The notes beneath the pieces were generated by a model. It had not been told where the DNA came from, ran no database searches, and was given only the letters and a program-made list of their open reading frames with translations. DNA of 29,483 nt from Lingula anatina. Taxonomy: Eukaryota; Brachiopoda; Lingulata; Lingulida; Lingulidae. The translations under genes and the position numbers were made by a program. The stretch lies in assembly GCF_001039355.2 (NCBI RefSeq), contig NW_019774613.1, forward strand, positions 1 through 29,483. The letters run 5' to 3'. Of the stretch, positions 1 through 10,906 are shown piece by piece. Position 1 is the stretch's first letter. Each line of letters starts with the position of its first letter.

Positions 1-32
1 CGGACTATTGAACCTTCAGACTATCGCTACCG
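1..32. repeat. Fragment of a short dispersed or satellite-like unit
   Basis: The first 20 bases closely match 18370-18389 (CG-ACTATTGAA-CTTC-G in both). The unit looks like a piece of a tandem repeat of about 16 bp that is cut off by the window start. Bases 28-32 (TACCG) also form the left target-site duplication of the adjacent transposon. Confidence 0.4.
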
Positions 33-1403
33 CAGGGCTCGACATTAGCGCCTGTCCGCCTGTCCGGGACAGGTAAAAATTCAGTTTGGACAGGTGAAGT
101 TTCAGGGTTGGCTGTCCGACGGACAGGTCATGTTTTGTGAGAAATTTGGAGCAAAAGTCTTTAAAAATCATTTTTGTTGCATACTAACGTCTTTTATTCT
201 CTTCCTAGACGGCATTGAAAAGAGTGACCTACTTTTGGCACAAAATACATACAGTCCCAAAACGAAGTCTGAGTAAACTTACCGCCAAATTATGAAAGTG
301 AACACCCTCCAGAACTTCATCAGACAAAATCTATTCACATATCAAGTCTTTTACTGAATATTTATTTAGTTCAAAATCTACATGCACTAGTAATAAAGAC
401 CGTTCCAAAAACAGAAACTACACAAGTACTGTACTGGGTACAAAGCCAGATTGAACTGGATGAACTGGCTATATCTAGTTTGTTGTCAAGGCAACATACT
501 GCCTGTCAATCAAATACATTGTATGCTATCTACTCACTATAGAAAGTGAAATCTTTTGGACTGAAGATCTTGTTGAAATGTAGTTTATTTGCCAAAATAT
601 AACCTGAAATTTTGTATGATGTTTTCTTAAATGACTCTAGCATCACTAATGTTATTTACAGTTAAAAATTAGTGCTGGAATTTGATAAATTAACATTGCT
701 GTCATATACCAGAATGATATTGATGTAAGGAAGAAATTAGTAATAACAAATATGAGAATTTAAATAAAAAGAAGGGGAACTTTTTATACTGATTTTATTT
801 AATTCATATATTAAAGAAAAATCAAACACATGATAACCCCTAAAGAAGTTAAATTGTTAATATAAATATATGTAAAGTACTATAAAATGAATATTATTTA
901 ACTTTTCATTTAACTATATTTAAATATTATTAATTTTGAATATTTTAATAAAATTAATTTAACAGTACCCCCTCCCCACTTCCCACTCAGGGTATTTTTT
1001 TCCTTAGCTGTTGTTAAACTTCATGTGAATCTGTTATCAAATTGCAGATTTACAATTAGTAGACCCTGTACCCCAAATCCTAGGAGAAGCCCTGATTGGA
1101 ACTATGTTAAATCAGACTTATATGCAAGATTTTATCTTCAGGAGTTCACAAGTATGAAAAATCAATTTTTTATCTGAAAATAAATTCACTTTAAGGTGCA
1201 TTTTTCCAGCTCATTTGATTGAGTATTTTGGTAATAAATACATTAAATGTATAACTATACATATTAATTTACAAAGTTCTAGGTATGAATAGAAAAAAAA
1301 TATATTGGTTTTGTTGGACAGGTTGGTTTAAAAATCGGACAGGTCATATTTATGATCACCTGTCCGAAGGACAGGTGCTCAAAAAAGTTAGTGTCGAGCC
1401 CTG
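33..1403. mobile_element. Non-autonomous DNA transposon of 1.37 kb with CAGGGCTCGACA inverted ends
   Basis: Both ends read CAGGGCTCGACA inward (33-44, and the reverse complement at 1392-1403). They are flanked by the same five bases, TACCG (28-32 and 1404-1408), which I read as a target-site duplication. Each end carries several copies of GGACAGGT or its reverse complement (67-74, 88-95, 121-128; 1316-1323, 1337-1344, 1358-1365, 1369-1376), some as head-to-head palindromes. The interior is AT-rich, and I see no transposase or other convincing coding sequence in it. The CAGGG start resembles hAT ends, but no 8-bp duplication is seen, so the superfamily is open. The element lies in intron 2 of the minus-strand gene next door. 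Confidence 0.65.
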
Positions 1404-1422
1404 TACCGCCCCTGTTACTTAC

Positions 1423-2205
1423 ATTGTTTGCTACAAACTTGACAATATCCCATCTACTGTTGACAAAGTAGACAGTGTTGGTGGCCCAGGGGTCTTGAAA
1501 CAGGTGGTTGTGGATGCCAAATGCTTTCAGATGCTGCAGACTGTACTGTCCAGAAGTCAGTTTTACTTCATCTAGATCTGGAAAATATATCAATATCATT
1601 GTTGAAACTGAAAGTGCCTGCATTTAGAGTAACATACAGTGGCTAAGTAACTTTTGGAACCTGGGTATCACGGTGTGATTTGCCTTGTTGCCCCCCCCCC
1701 CCCACCCCACCCAACATACTGTACATGTATCAGTCTAGTTTTTCTTGTTTTCAGTCTGTAAATTTTTTAAAGCAATAGGGTCAATACCTTTAGTTATGAT
1801 CAGTTTTTGAGGGAAGAGGGTGTGGATGCTCTCATAAGTGATGGAGGATGGATCCCAACTCTTTCACTTTGCCTCCTTCACATGCACAGTACTCTGCACG
1901 GAAAACCCGTGAGTTAAATTTCAGGCCTCTAGCTTACGTAATTACAAAAAACGTGTGGACACCCTTGTACTCCATGTACTGTACAGTAGTAAGTAACAGT
2001 AAGTACGCGAAGCAGGGTGAACAATCATGGCTACCTCTAGCAGTATGTGAAGTGTGTACAGTAGATTACTTTCCCCACAGTTAAGCTTACCAAATTCAAT
2101 GTTATTAGTGTACACTGGAATGGAGTCCAAGGATAGTTTGTATCCATCGAAATTCGGGTCAATTAAAGCCCGATCTACTTTCATATCCGTCAATGTGTCT
2201 GCCAT
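1423..2205 (-). CDS. Unrecognised protein gene, first two coding exons (partial)
   Basis: Exon 1 runs from the ATG at 2205 to 2091 (GAATTTG then GTAAGCTT). Exon 2 runs 1577-1423, with a TTTTCCAG acceptor and a GTAAGTAAC donor. The 115 and 155 nt join in phase through a split Asp codon and give 90 residues without a stop, ending at a phase-0 donor. Exon 1 encodes a hydrophilic start (MADTLTDMKVD), then DPNFDGYKLSLDSIPVY. Exon 2 encodes an aromatic-rich segment that includes GIHNHLFQDPW and YFVNSRWDIVKF, which looks like a folded domain. I do not recognise the family. No signal peptide or membrane segment is visible. The remaining exons must lie beyond the left edge of the window, past the transposon at 33-1403. 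Reality rests on two consensus splice sites with matching phase and the protein-like composition. Confidence 0.62.
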
Positions 2206-3116
2206 GCTGACGTTCTGTACTCACAACTCTAAAGAGCGCAAAGTGACAAACTTCCAAGAGGAGCCAGCATTGGAACTTGGTTCAGTCTTCAACGCAGCAA
2301 ATTAGCACTGGTAAAGAGACAGTATAGGAAAATTTCCTCAACTCAGATAATTTTCTCTTTTTCTGTTAGAACGCTGAGTAAAAACTCGAAGATGCACCCA
2401 TCAGTTTTCTCGGGTAAAGGCATAGAGTTACGAGTAGTGCATGGTGTAGGCCTACGTTTGAGCTGGATTAAATAATTGTTCGAATAGGCCTACACCCGAA
2501 AAATTCTTGAGAACACAAGGAATCTCGTGGGCTGTAGTTGCTCAACGGGCCCACTCATGAACATATGAACGAATGTCAAACAAGCAAAAAAAAAAATTTT
2601 TTTTTGAAACAGCAGAGCATACATGTATAATGGTTATGCTACTTTGAGGTAAGCCTACAATATTTGTTCAACATAAATTGCCCTATAAAAGCGCATTATT
2701 GTCATAAAACCTTTAAAAGTAGTACGTAAGGATAGAATAAAAAGTTTAAGACTTCGTATTAAAAAAAGGAACACGACTGAAGGATAAAAGCAACATAAAT
2801 TTTAAAAGTGATGTCTGCTACCCTTATAGTAGGGCCTACATGTGTCAACTCGTCATGCAAGCGTTACACCGGGTTATTGAAGTTGACGCTTATCCTCCAT
2901 CTGTATTCTAAAGCAACTGAACATTTTCCCTCCTCCCTAGACAGGGTAGTTATCTCTGGTCTATCACGGGTTACTTCCCAGTTCATTTTGTCAGAACATA
3001 AACAGTGCCAATTTATGCACTCATTTATGAAGAGAGGTAGGCTACAGTAGGCCTACTACAGGGTGTTGGTGCTCGGTGACAAGTGAGGGATATGGTATAG
3101 TATCAGTACCTAATAA
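2206..3116. other. Intergenic, no gene seen
   Basis: This is the region upstream of the minus-strand gene starting at 2205, and presumably holds its promoter; a TGACGT-like half site lies at about 2207-2212 in + orientation. GTAGGCCTAC-type palindromic words recur (about 2447, 2486 and 3040). Reading frames here are short and lack splice or composition support. Confidence 0.4.
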
Positions 3117-3382
3117 GGCCGCATTTACAACCAGTTGATCCGTGAACTAGCTAGTCCCCAGATCAAACATGGCTCGCACTTGGCAATTGATTCCCGCCTG
3201 CCAAGTGTGCCGCCACAACAGGGCCAGAGCATTTTAATCTCAGAGCCGAAATTTAATCCATTTAATTGCTAGGACCTTGCAAGTCTGGCGCGTGTGGTCG
3301 GCGCAGAGACCATTAGGGGGCTAGCGGCATCGCTTTCAAGTGGGATCAGCTAGCCCGTGGATCATCTGTTCTGAAAGCGCCC
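3117..3382. mobile_element. Degenerate MITE, PIF/Harbinger-like ends
   Basis: The left end GGCCGCATTT...TTGATCC and the inverted right end GGGCGCTTTC...ATGATCC are recognisably the same inverted repeat over about 40 bases, including GATCC..G..CTAGCT. Flanking triplets are TAA on the left and AAA on the right, a worn form of the TWA duplication typical of PIF/Harbinger. The GCGC-TTCAGAACAG subterminus matches the fresher element at 11055-11240. Confidence 0.55.
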
Positions 3383-4270
3383 AAAGAATAAACAGCGAAG
3401 CAAGCAAAGCCACCTCCCAATGTCAGTCTACATCTACTGATCTCCAGCACGTGATCCCCTTGCCAACCTATTGAGGCACGTGTAAAATGTCGAGGACGAC
3501 AAAGAAAGAGAACAAACCAAGAGTTAAATCAATTAGCTATTCTACCCCATTGCCGTACGGCTGGATGGTAGCGATTTTTTAAGGTCATGTGCTACGTGAT
3601 TTGCCTATCTACAACTTGGATATGTAGATCAGCACGCAAAGTACTTTATGTTAGGGCTACTGTTATTTTTGGAAAAATACCCCAACTAGAGGGCATAAAG
3701 AGCATTTGCATTTTTTAGTGTCACAGTAAATTGAAATTTGAAAATGAATGCATATGATATATTTAGTACAAATGAGCTCGAAAAAGAAACATTTTGACAG
3801 AGATTAAGTACAGAAGCTCAAAACTAATTTATTTTGTGCATTATTTGGATGTACTGGAACTGGTGAAGATGAAAATAACAAGATAACAATCAGACATCAA
3901 GGAAAACTGAAAGTCGGTTTTAAAAGATTGTTTCTCGCTAAATATTCACTTCCTGCGTCTTGAAATAATTCTCAATTTATTAGTAGATTATAGATCTAAA
4001 AAAAGTAAAAAATTAAACCACACAAAATATAAATTATTTGCATCGAACGATTAAATTCAGTGTATGGAGTGTCCAGTTGAATTTCTAAAATACGCCAACA
4101 CGAAAATTAAAAAAAAAAATTACATCATAAACTTGAGGGAAGAGCACATTAAAACGTTTATAGTGTTTCACATAGAAAAGAAACCAGGAAAATATGCCAA
4201 TGCTCCATGCTAATGAAGTACTTAAAATTATGAAGAGAAAACAGCCTCGCGGCATCTGCGTGATCTGAAG
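3383..4270. other. Intergenic, AT-rich, no gene seen
   Basis: The stretch has poly-A and poly-T runs and no reading frame with splice or composition support. I see nothing that I can annotate before the promoter at 4271. Confidence 0.4.
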
Positions 4271-4440
4271 TGACGTCAACAGGGTCGTGCGCAGGTGTGC
4301 AGGGCGTAAAACTTCAACGTGAAATCACATAGCCAGCACCTGACCACGATACGCTATAAGTAGCGCCGCCGAAGAATCGATCATCAGTCTCTGTTGGGCA
4401 AACGCAGGCTATCTCATCGAATGAAAGTCAGGTAAGAATA
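4271..4440 (+). promoter_or_regulatory. CRE / TATA / initiator promoter with a short first exon
   Basis: A perfect palindromic cAMP-response element, TGACGTCA, lies at 4271-4278. TATAAG is at 4355-4360, and an initiator-like TCAGTCT is at 4384-4390, with its A (4386) 31 bases after the first T of the TATA box, the textbook spacing. Thirty-five bases later comes an ATG (4421), followed after 11 nt by a strong donor, G|GTAAGAATA, at 4432. The first exon would therefore encode only M-K-V plus two bases (phase 2). I could not find the next exon. Its phase does not fit the exon opening at 13821, because joining them gives an early stop. The gene served is unknown. Confidence 0.5.
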
Positions 4441-5136
4441 ATTCATGAGTTTACGTTGGCATTCATTGGAGGGAATGCAATGTACATGTAAATGTCAGTG
4501 CTAGTGCAACACAAGTGCTACGCGGCATGTTACACTGGTGTTAACTCGGGCTTCAACGAGGAGGTAGAAATTAACGATCAACGTGTTAACATCGCCTGTC
4601 TCCGACTTAATTTCTAACTTTTCAGTTCCTGCACAAACTTTTAAAGGTTTACATTTGGTGACCATAGGTATATACGCTTTCAAAAATTTGTGTATGAATT
4701 GCAAAGTTAAAACTTTATTCAGCATGATTGGCGATACTTCACAGATTAACTTACATCAGAGTGTTATCATCGTGCTTATGTTATGTTTCTATGTATGTAA
4801 ATTTCTTAAAGCAGTTTTGATTGAAATAATAGCCTTTGGATACGGGGCATAAAATGACGCTGGTCGAAATATTATTATAAAGCAAACGCTAAATGATAAT
4901 GCAATAAAAACACTAGAAAACCACCCAGAGAGGGCAAACTTCCGCCAGTGCAAGACAAATGATTAACTATTAATCTATCAAATCCTGATGACCCTGAGAG
5001 TCTCATAAAAACCCGCATATAACTTTCTGAGTTAGACTGATGATGAACAAACAGACAAACGGAGGCGAAAGCACATGTACACCATAACATAAAAAGACGG
5101 TTTTAACTACATCTTCAAGTTACAAAAAAGACAATA
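4441..5136. other. Presumed intron or intergenic, no exon recognised
   Basis: Downstream of the donor at 4432 I see no exon with a good acceptor and an open frame in phase. Short open frames at about 4583-4852 lack coding character. Confidence 0.3.
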
Positions 5137-5140
5137 TTAA

Positions 5141-5476
5141 AGGTATAATAACTCTTCGTTTCGGCCAAAAAATGAATTTTCCTGGAGTAAACAACAATTT
5201 TCCCTTACTTACCAATGGTTAATGAATCCATTTTTATATTCAAAGTTAGTCCCTGTTTTTTTCTAAAAAGTTTGTTTTTTTGTTAAAATCTCTTAAGAGA
5301 TTTTAACAGAGTATAGCCATCAATAGAGGTCACATGGTCTAAAGCCAGGTTCAGATATCAGAATAATAGCTATAACTGCCATTTTTGTGGTAAAACAGAA
5401 TATATTATATTTCTAGGAGTTATTCACAATGTTTTTATTGTGAAATATAGATCTCATACAAAGAGTTATTATCCCT
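5141..5476 (+). mobile_element. TTAA-flanked MITE, copy 1
   Basis: The element is bounded by TTAA on both sides (5137-5140 and 5477-5480). Its ends are inverted repeats: AGGTATAATAACTCTTCG on the left and AGGGATAATAACTCTTTG when the right end is read inward. A central palindrome reads AAAATCTCTTAAGAGATTTT (about 5285-5304). A second copy lies in opposite orientation at 11619-11933. TTAA targets with purine-starting ends are known for Kolobok elements (piggyBac also uses TTAA but its ends start CCC), so I infer a Kolobok-type MITE. Confidence 0.72.
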
Positions 5477-5737
5477 TTAAGGGGTATCGGTACATTATAA
5501 AGGCCCACGTCACTTGACAAAATAACGTTTAGGAGATCGAGCCTCTAATAACGATGATCCACTTAATAACAACATTATTTCGACTCTTTGATGAAAATCA
5601 GATGTAAACTTTTCAAGAAATCTTAATGGCATTAGATTGTGGTGCTTATTGTTGTGATTAAATATGCGTTTGTGGTTGGTGGTTGTTGGTCTGAAGGAGA
5701 TCTGTTTGAAAGCGATCGTCCAGAGGCGGGTCATTCA

Positions 5738-6000
5738 GTTAATCTGATGCATTCAGTCAGAGTCCCGCAGGGGCGGATTTAGGCCGTCTTCACGGTCTTC
5801 CGGAAGACGGTCAGAATTTCAAGTCTTTTCAAGATTTTATATAGACGGGTATCTAACTTTTTCTGTCGGAAGACGGTCAAAAATGAGGATGGATCAACAA
5901 CAATAATTTGGAAGACTGTCAGAAAATATCTCTGGATCCGCCCCTGGTCAGTTGGATCGACCTACTGAGTACGATGGTTTCAATGGGAATAAGCCCTGAG
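5738..6000. repeat. Dispersed repeat, interrupted by a younger MITE
   Basis: 5738-5767 (GTTAATCTGATGCATTCAG...) and 5947-6000 (CAGTTGGATCGACCTAC...GGGAATAAGCCC) together match a continuous stretch at about 21862-21945 in a methyltransferase intron. The MITE at 5768-5946 therefore landed inside an older repeat copy. A partial third copy is at about 18917-19025. Confidence 0.55.
5768..5946. mobile_element. hAT-like MITE of 179 bp with CAGGGGCGGAT ends
   Basis: The left end CAGGGGCGGATTTAG and the right end read inward, CAGGGGCGGATCCAG, form an inverted repeat. CAGGGGCGGATCCAG-type ends are common on hAT MITEs in animal genomes. The interior holds three versions of GGAAGAC-GTCA. I could not recover a clean 8-bp target duplication. 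Confidence 0.6.
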
Positions 6001-6534
6001 CGGATAAATAAAAAAAACCCTAACACACCGATCTTCCTTACTGCAACATTAGGCTCTGCCCCACCCGAAAGGTGAATTGTTGACTAATGAAGCCGAAAAA
6101 CATATTTTAAGTAATGAAGTATTGGCTATACACTTCAGCCTATTTTCGTTACCACCAAAACACGCAAGATCAATAAGTCCTACGATATAAAGAGACCCCT
6201 TTAAAAAGTTACAATAATAATAATGATTTAATTTTAAAAAACCCTATTCATGTGGCTGAGCGAAGTTTACGCTGGGTTGAAAAGTGAGAAAAAAGTTAAC
6301 ATCGCAAAGTAACTGTTGATTTACTCGGATTACACTATTCCATCACTCTATATGTGAAAAAAAATTGAATTAGTTTTTCGTTAGAAATAATAATATAACG
6401 GTAGATAATCAATTTATACGAAGGGCTCTTTGTTTATTTATTGATTACAAACCCATTTGAAATACTCCTTGTTGATTTGAGCAGAGCATGTTTTATTTAC
6501 TTAATTATTTCATTTTTGATAAAATTTAAATAGG
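6001..6534. other. AT-rich, no gene seen
   Basis: No coding signal, long inverted repeat or RNA gene is visible. It may be partly decayed 3' sequence of the LINE fragment that follows on the minus strand. Confidence 0.3.
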
Positions 6535-6785
6535 CTGATCAAATTCTTTAAAGGTTTTCAAATTTCTAATGTCATTATCAAGATTATTCCATAAAAGTAT
6601 ATAGCTCGGGCCCATAGATTAAAAAGCCTTTGTGTTTGCCACCTGGCGAATATAACTGCTCTTTGGTAGAAGGCTGGTTTGTCTTTCTGTAACAGTAGAT
6701 AGTTCATTTTTAAATAAATCACTCACGTACTTAGGTCTTAAACCATGTTGATGTATAAAAGGATGTATATAGAAAGGACAGGAGA
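6535..6785 (-). mobile_element. Decayed LINE reverse-transcriptase C-terminal tail
   Basis: Read on the minus strand, the frame through 6760 gives HGLRPKYVSDLF near the start, then SYIRQVANTKAF, a stop, GPSYILLWNNLDNDIR, NLKTFKEF and a second stop. This order (P-Y-hydrophobic-DLF, then GP..LWN.L...IR, then FK) is the usual C-terminus of reverse transcriptases of the Jockey/CR1/I type of non-LTR retrotransposon. Two in-frame stops show that it is dead. No recognisable RT catalytic core lies upstream at 6786-7250, so this is a short fragment. Confidence 0.6.
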
Positions 6786-7253
6786 CGCCGCATTTACGTC
6801 TTGGAATAAACTTGACTTCAGTTTTATTGCGATCAGAAGTAGATGGGAATATTTAATCAACGTATTAGCATTCATTGGTTTAATTAGAAGTAATAACACG
6901 AAACCAATAAGGTAATTAAATAACTCAAAGTAATAAAACCACGCATTACCCCCCAAAGTACATCAATAAAACAAATGACTCGAATTTGAAAAGCATTTAT
7001 CGCTGTTTGAGGTATGAATTAGTTTAAACAGTCTTTGGTCTACATGCCCGCAATCACATATAAGAAGAATAAAAGCGTGACAGGTCAAATTTTCATCTAC
7101 CACGGCCACAGAAAGAATTTTGTTTTCTAGATATTCACAGGTATTGTTCTGACCTTTCATTGGCTGTGCGCCTTTCTGCTCTGTGAGTGACCTTGTGCTG
7201 AACTGTAAGGTCTATAATAACAGGTTATATTACTGGTATTACATAACCAACCA
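6786..7253. other. No gene seen
   Basis: Possibly further decayed LINE sequence on the minus strand, but I could not match any domain motif. Confidence 0.25.
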
Positions 7254-7404
7254 GGGCCCCGTAATATTCGAAAGCATCGGGCATTAAGACCGAGCGCAAG
7301 CGTCTCGATTCCATAACTCGCCCATACTCGCCCCATATAATGCATTATAGCCTCTAAGTGATATCGCTATTCGCAATACGCGAGGCTTTCGAGTTACGGG
7401 GCCC
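7254..7404. mobile_element. Short MITE with GGGCCCCGTAA ends
   Basis: The left end GGGCCCCGTAAT and the inverted right end GGGCCCCGTAAC are both followed within a few bases by TCGAAAGC-TCG. The resulting 151-bp element is too small to code. No clear target duplication is visible. Confidence 0.6.
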
Positions 7405-7852
7405 AGACGTTCTACCTCTGAGAGCGATTAAGACAGTTAATTTTTCTCACCTGACCTTCCCTGCTAGACCCTTGTTAATAGCTTAGGGTTGTGCATCAGA
7501 ATAGTATTAATTGAAAATATTTTCTGCAGCACAATAGCAGGAGTGGTGATAATTTTGTGAAAAATGCATTTTAACAAATGCAATATAGCTATGTGTGTGC
7601 AAAGTTTCCGACCGCACAGTGCCCCATGGCGGCGTTCTAAAGCGATCTGATTTTTTACTATTCCTTTTACCTTTAATCTTGAGGGAATACAACGAACATA
7701 GGATAAAATTAGGACCCAATGTTCAATATTAAGTCCTAGGATGGAGTAAGCCGCTTTAAGGTGAGAGAGACTCCCATGATAGAGAGTCTGCTTCCCATTC
7801 ATTTGCACAGGTAAGCTTTGACCTAGATTTTGACCAACTTAGGACAGGTTAA

Positions 7853-8020
7853 CAAGGCCCGTAGCCGGTGGGGGGGGGGTTGTTCGATAAAAAAACCTTC
7901 TTGCCGGGAAAAAGGTCCAATATGGGTAATATTATATATTGGTACACGAAGGTTTCATGGTGAAAGGTTCACTTTTTCAGAAAAAAGCCCCCTTTTGAAA
8001 TTGCTGGCAACGGGCCTGTT
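7853..8020. mobile_element. hAT-like MITE with AGGCCCGT-GCC ends
   Basis: CAAGGCCCGTAGCC at the left matches CAACAGGCCCGTTGCC at the right when read inward. A G-run after the left end and C-rich words inside resemble widespread animal repeats whose ends read GGCCCGTAGCCAG. The assignment to hAT rests on that resemblance only. Confidence 0.5.
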
Positions 8021-9849
8021 GAACCCAAGTTACACGGGCCCTCAGTTTCATTACACCGGCAGTACTGACATACAACCAAAGAAGCAGCTTTTGTTCTGTC
8101 GCTTAAGCTGACATTGTTTCTTTTGAAGATATATCGCTTTTATAGAAAATTTTGAAATGAACTAAGACATGGATGGTAAACAATGGATGGGTAAGTTTAT
8201 TCTAATCTTGCGATTATGATATACTACTTTGATATTTTTGTTCACTAGAAGTGACAACTTGTTGTCCATCTTAGGCTTCAACACAATAACTTTTTTCGGA
8301 AAGTCCATATTTTGTCAAAAGCTTTCCTGATGTCAAAACAAAACTTTGCTGTATGCATATTTCTCTGTCTATCATATAACAAAGTATCAGACTATCAACG
8401 AAATCACCAGATGTACGGTACATGTAGTCGAGATCATGTGGATAGATGGATGTTTTTTACTTTTTTGCCAATAGCCCCTCGTTGTAGACTGTTTAAGTGA
8501 CATGTGCAGATGTGCCAAGTTGTAGCTTTTTCACGTCCAAAAGTTGAGCCACCTCAGCGCGGGTAATGAAGGTACATTGCACATGTAGTTTCCCTTCGGA
8601 GAGACATTCCGAAACGTTCTTGCATGCTACGGGACAAGATGATAAATAATAGGAGTATATCATTCGATAGCCCCTGGATGTTTTTGGCAGTATTTAAATT
8701 AAATCCCCACTGTCGGTGATAAGTCTTTCAAAGATTTGTCATATTTGCGTATGCAGCGCACCCTTAGAGAGCCATGGGCGCGGCTTCAAAACATTCGCGT
8801 TGGATACGTAAGGTCAGCTTGTGTACAGTGTACATGCAGTAAAAGTCAAACGGTGTTTATTGCTATTAATTTGTGAACACTCACGAGATACTAGAATGCC
8901 CAACCAAAAAAATTAACGAAATGAAATGAGAGAAAATTAAAAATTAATATCGCCAGTTTGAGGATTTAACATAAAAAGTGCGCTTACTTCTAGTGTGGGT
9001 TTGATTGTTAGTTCTAGTTGTAGCTCTTCTATAATAAAGACGATTTGGTTTTTTGGCCTACTTTCGAACATGAAAGCGGTTACTGAACTACGCGCAGGGT
9101 ACTAAGTAAAACTATAGTCGCTTTGTCCTTTTTTTAAAACTGATTTTGATTTATACGGCAGACATAAAGTGTCATTCACCAACAATGAATAGCCTTAAAA
9201 CACATGGCATGAACATATGTCCCTATGCAAACTTAGCCCTAACTTTAGTTCATTACAAAATGCTCGCCATCCAAATGATCGTCAAACGACCACGATTCAT
9301 TAAATTTTATTCTGTGTAATGTCCTTAATATCTTTGATTAGTACATCACAGTGCCGTATGTGGATCGAATAGCTGGAGGCATGTTTTATTCAATTATGTA
9401 CTTAGTATGCCCTAGATGAAGAAGAGAGGTCATTAGTTAGATAATCAATTAAACACACACACGCTCACACACACTGTAAAATAACATAGATATCATGAAA
9501 AAGTTTAAATAACAATGGGTTGAGCCTTCATATTTAGCTTATTTTTGTAAATTATTTTTAATTCTTATTAGTAGGCCAAGTTCTCCTGGCCTTTGGCCAA
9601 CGGCTTGATCACAAACAACAGGTCAGTCGGCAACGTACATGTAGTCCTACGTTCATATCAATTACACTTTGGAGGTTGGGGAGCTGAAAACATTTTCATC
9701 ATATCCAAGAAATGAAAAGTAGAAAAGATGGATTGCATTAATGAATAAATAAATGAAGGAAGAAAAAAGGAATGAGTGAAAGAAAAAGAGAAAAAGTGGT
9801 AAACAAATATAAAAAGCTTTTGCTTTTGTGCACTCCTTCATACATCTTA
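8021..9849. other. Intergenic, no gene seen
   Basis: This 1.8 kb stretch is AT-rich, with a short CA-type run near 9453-9472. I found no exon pair with matching phase, no long inverted repeat and no RNA gene. Confidence 0.35.
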
Positions 9850-10076
9850 AAGAGCATTCACATCGAGAAGAGCCGAGGTCTAGCAAGGCTGAGACCTAAA
9901 TACGGCGGATCTACATGAAAGGAAGACCGCTTAATCCTTTAATGGTCTCTCTATGACATTCATTGACATTCATTGAGAGACCATTAAAGGATAACGCGGT
10001 TTTCCTTTCATGTAGGTCCGCCATATTTAGGTCTCGGCCTTGCTAGACTTTGGCTCTTGTCGATGTGAATGCTCTC
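9850..10076. mobile_element. Palindromic MITE of 227 bp, TTA target duplication
   Basis: Nearly the whole element folds on itself. The left arm AAGAGCATTCACATCGA matches the inverted right arm GAGAGCATTCACATCGA, and pairing continues through AGACCTAAATA-GGCGGA and ATGAAAGGAA to a centre near 9963. TTA flanks it on both sides (9847-9849 and 10077-10079). A TWA duplication is the hallmark of PIF/Harbinger. The centre carries a short direct repeat, GACATTCATT twice. Confidence 0.75.
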
Positions 10077-10648
10077 TTATATACATGTATCTGCCAGAAA
10101 AAATTTGGTCGGCACCAATGATGCAAAGTTAATGGTCAATAAACAACGCTTAGGTGCATATGTATGTTATGCATAATGGACATTTTGAACACGGTAAGAT
10201 TCTGTGGTCAGGTTTAATGGTAAAGCAAAGGTAAAGGGTTGGTTTTTATAGCCTCGACAAATGGGGTCAGTGGGCAAACCATCTACGGTTACATGTAGGT
10301 AGGGTTCGTCGCCTTGAGGAGCACACAATCCATGCTGCAGCATGTTTTGCTCTTGTGATTATCATTTATAATTACCATCACGGACAGTATCAGTTCTGTA
10401 CGCCTACTCTCTGACCACAGGGTGCGCTAGTAGTCTGTCACAAAATTATTGTGTCGCACCCTTTGCGATTTCGAGCAATCAATAGGAACGTCTTTGAATT
10501 TGTCAGTGGTTCAGTAGCGCAAATGTCTGTCTATGTTACGTAGTGCAAGTCAAGCATGACCTCTGACTTACTGTACTCCAGATGCCCAGTTAGTTGATTC
10601 CACCCGACACCAAAATTAGCCCCCATCTGCTGCTGAGCCACCATTTAA

Positions 10649-10906
10649 GGCTTCGTTCACATGCAATGTCTATTTTCTAAAAATCTATTTTCTATTAGCG
10701 CTATCTTATGATCACGGTCTGTGCCCTGAATATCCCGCCGCGTAATTACTGGCAGCGCGAGCCAGTTACTTATAGTAACTTATAGTAACTGGCTCGCGCT
10801 GCCAGTAATTGCGCCGCGGGATATTCAGGGCACAGACCGTGATCATAAGACATACCGCGAATAGAAAATAGAATTTAGAAAATAGACATTGCATGTGAAC
10901 GAAGAC
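10649..10906. mobile_element. Palindromic MITE of 258 bp, TAA target duplication
   Basis: The left arm GGCTTCGTTCACATGCAATG and the inverted right arm GTCTTCGTTCACATGCAATG pair, and pairing continues through CTATTTTC, ATCTTATGATCACGGTCTG and the GC-rich GGCAGCGCGAGCCAG arms to a centre near 10780. TAA flanks both ends (10646-10648 and 10907-10909), fitting PIF/Harbinger. The near-perfect arms indicate a fairly young copy. Confidence 0.78.

Noticed and set aside
1285-1575. Plus-strand open frame over the transposon end and exon 2
   Set aside because: It is antisense to a better-supported exon and begins inside the transposon terminus.
8169-8191. ATGGATGG...GGTAAGTTT considered as a mini first exon
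   Set aside because: Only a donor-like word supports it; no promoter and no partner exon in phase were found.
10420-10461. GGGTGCG...CGCACCC hairpin considered as a small RNA
   Set aside because: The arms are separated by an asymmetric internal stretch and there is no promoter or known RNA motif; chance inverted words are as likely.
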